This document shows positions 40,599 to 41,812 of a stretch of DNA of 41,812 nt, one piece after another. The DNA is from a virus. The translations under genes were made by a program, and so were the position numbers. The stretch covers positions 1 through 41,812 of the IMG/VR virus record IMGVR_UViG_3300046507_000598; one strand, written 5' to 3'. Under the pieces are notes generated by a model. The model did not search any database. It was not told the origin of the DNA and saw nothing but the letters and a program-made list of their open reading frames with translations. The number at the start of each line of letters is the position of its first letter. Positions within the stretch are counted from its first letter, which is position 1.

Positions 40599-40621
40599 TG
40601 GTGACAGTCCCCGGTGACAGT
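40599..40621 (-). promoter_or_regulatory. Integrase arm-type sites, right end
   Basis: Two GGTGACAGT copies (40600-40608 and 40613-40621) lie directly upstream of the int start and match the left pair at 146-166. They are also in the int leader, so binding may block int expression. A third, weaker CGTGACAG touches the attR core at 40743-40750. Confidence 0.65.
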
Positions 40622-40747
40622 TAGCGAGATCTAAGGTGATACGGCGTGAAACAACACGCTCAAACACACTTCTCTGAAAGCCGCGATTCTACTGGGCTAC
40701 AGACCAGAATTGGTATCCCCTGCTATGTACTGAGACTGCACGCGTGA

Positions 40748-40796
40748 CAGCTTCCCAAGCTGATAACGAGGGTTCGATTCCCTTCACCCGCTCCAG
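40748..40796 (+). repeat. attR: 49-bp core repeat, copy 2 (tRNA-Gly 3' fragment)
   Basis: Identical to 51-99. It is the original 3' end of the host tRNA-Gly gene, left without its 5' part after integration. It marks the right border of the prophage. Confidence 0.95.
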
Positions 40797-40890
40797 CTTC
40801 CCCCTCTCTCAAAAATTCTCGCTTTTCTCCCGACCAGTTCTCTTGAACCAAGCTCGTGCAGCCGCGTTTCCTGACGGGCGCTCAAGCCAT

Positions 40891-41037
40891 TCACTTGCAC
40901 CCTGGCTGATTTGGCGGGTCCATCGAGCAATAGATATTCGGTCCCTCCTGGTGTGATCTGTAAGGCACGGGTTGCGAGTACGCACTGCAGCCGGCCATAA
41001 ACAACATCCCCATCACAATCATGATCATGATCTTCAT
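40891..41037 (-). CDS. Small host lipoprotein
   Basis: A 48-aa peptide starting MKIMIMIVMGMLFMAGCSAY, a short signal peptide with lipobox MAGC (Cys17). The mature part has two more cysteines. A strong AAAGGAG precedes the ATG at the right distance; a second ATG at 41046 is too close to it. Host side of attR. Its function is unknown; small outer-membrane-type lipoproteins of this kind are common in Pseudomonas. Confidence 0.68.
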   Translation of the reverse strand: MKIMIMIVMGMLFMAGCSAYSQPVPYRSHQEGPNIYCSMDPPNQPGCK

Positions 41038-41241
41038 CCACTGCATCTCCTTTGAAGCGTCGAGTCGGTCCGTTCGTTACACCGAGCTTATAAGCTGCGC
41101 GTTGACGCGAATAGTCGCTACCAAACATATTTTCAACCTCAACCTATCTTTTTATAGATACCTCCCATCACTTCTTTTCGCTTCTTCAGATACCTTGCAC
41201 GCGTGTACCGTCATCGCATCTGAACTCATCGGGCGACGAAG

Positions 41242-41812
41242 ATGGAAAAGGCTCAGGCATCTCCCCGCGACGCGACCACTAACGATCACACCCACAACAG
41301 CAAATGGGGCATTGCAGCGGGGTTTTCGGCGAGTCTGGTGGGCATCGGGTTGGCCCGGTTCGCTTATACGCCGTTGCTGCCAGCGATCATTGATGCAGGG
41401 TGGTTCGATTCTTCGAAAGCAGCCTATCTGGGTGCTGCGAATCTGGCGGGGTATTTGATCGGTGCGCTGACCGGGCGGGTGATGGCCGGGAAAACGTCTA
41501 CCGCCTTCACTCTGCGCGCCATGATGCTGCTGGCGAGTGTTGCGTTTCTGGCCTGTGCATTCCCGGTTTCCTACCTCTGGTTTTTTATCTGGCGTCTGCT
41601 GTCGGGAATATCTGGCGGCGCTTTGATGGTCCTTGCTGCTCCAGCCGTGCTGGCGTATGTGCCGCCCTCAAAAAGAGGCCTGGCTGGTGGGGTTATTTTC
41701 ATGGGGGTTGGCGTCGGAATCGCTGCTTCCGGAACCCTGGTGCCGCTGTTGTTGCAGCAAGGTCTGCAACAGACGTGGATAGGGCTGGGGATCATTTCAC
41801 TGTTGTTCACGG
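41242..41812 (+). CDS. MFS transporter (YbfB/YjiJ-like), 5' part
   Basis: An inner-membrane transporter cut by the window end; 190 residues are visible. A short polar N-terminus is followed by membrane segments such as GIAAGFSASLVGIGLARFAY, then GYLIGALTGRVMAGK and LMVLAAPAVLAY. The GIGLARFAYTPLLPA motif is typical of the YbfB/YjiJ group. The substrate is unknown. It belongs to the host chromosome. Confidence 0.85.
   Translation, partial: MEKAQASPRDATTNDHTHNSKWGIAAGFSASLVGIGLARFAYTPLLPAIIDAGWFDSSKAAYLGAANLAGYLIGALTGRVMAGKTSTAFTLRAMMLLASVAFLACAFPVSYLWFFIWRLLSGISGGALMVLAAPAVLAYVPPSKRGLAGGVIFMGVGVGIAASGTLVPLLLQQGLQQTWIGLGIISLLFT

Larger units (their letters stand above)
51..40796. mobile_element. 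P2-like (phiCTX-type) prophage in tRNA-Gly
   Basis: A 49-bp perfect direct repeat bounds about 40.7 kb that contains a full P2-type gene order: Q-P divergent from O-N-M-L-X, lysis, R-S-V-W-J-I-H-G, FI-FII-E-T-U-D, then repressor, replication and integrase. The integrase lies at the right end and reads inward from attR. Three blocks (857-5967, 29271-31320, 37751-39357) are AT-richer than the core and do not belong to the P2 plan, so they look like acquired cargo. Every expected head, tail, lysis and packaging gene is present, but gpV carries a frameshifting duplication, so the prophage may be defective. Confidence 0.95.

Noticed and set aside
40784-41128. 114-aa minus-strand reading frame across attR
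   Set aside because: It extends into the 3' end of the att core, has a His/Asp-rich sequence from repeated ATGATC, and overlaps the better lipoprotein frame with its strong ribosome site.

Overview
The window is a complete P2-like (phiCTX-type) temperate prophage in a Pseudomonas-like chromosome, with only a few hundred bases of host DNA around it. The host call rests on the P2/phiCTX gene order, high-GC codon use, a C-terminal MFS fragment of YbfB/YjiJ type and the tRNA target; no database search was possible. The phage sits in a tRNA-Gly(CCC) gene (25-98). A 49-bp perfect repeat (51-99 and 40748-40796) marks attL and attR. The left copy keeps the tRNA whole and the right copy is its orphaned 3' part. 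Paired GGTGACAGT arm sites lie next to both ends. A 19-bp cos-like sequence is at 715-733.

Layout. (1) 857-5967: AT-richer four-gene cargo operon, with an N6-adenine DNA methyltransferase, a 700-aa protein with two GHKL ATPase domains and a histidine-kinase core, a receiver-domain protein and a ComEC-like metallo-beta-lactamase protein. (2) 5990-8805, minus strand: portal Q and terminase P. (3) 8962-28584, plus strand: O N M L X, lysis genes, R S V W J I H G FI FII E/E' T U D. Baseplate gene V is broken by an 11-bp tandem duplication. E/E' keeps the programmed -1 slippery site. Three TGT-N13-ACA dyads sit before the P/O, V and FI operons, and an Ogr/Delta zinc-finger activator is encoded at 32716. 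(4) 28615-31320: a small minus-strand gene and a second AT-rich cargo: Nif11-like peptide, haem-oxygenase-like diiron enzyme and secreted trypsin-like protease. (5) 31482-37624: repressor with divergent early genes (Cro/Cox-like, CII/YmfL-like, Ogr, toprim primase-helicase, small genes, AlpA). (6) 37751-39357: third AT-rich cargo, DUF262 plus HEPN nuclease. (7) 39378-40598: integrase. (8) 40797 onward: host DNA with a small lipoprotein gene and the start of an MFS transporter.

How it works together. The repressor and the Cro/Cox-like gene would decide lysogeny. The primase-helicase replicates the genome. Ogr switches on the late operons. AlpA and the integrase handle excision. The three cargo blocks sit at the junctions between phage modules, where P2-like phages usually carry lysogenic-conversion and anti-phage genes. 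The methyltransferase/kinase/receiver/MBL operon and the Nif11/diiron/protease cassette are the strongest candidates for undescribed systems. The gpV duplication suggests this copy cannot make infectious particles unless it reverts.
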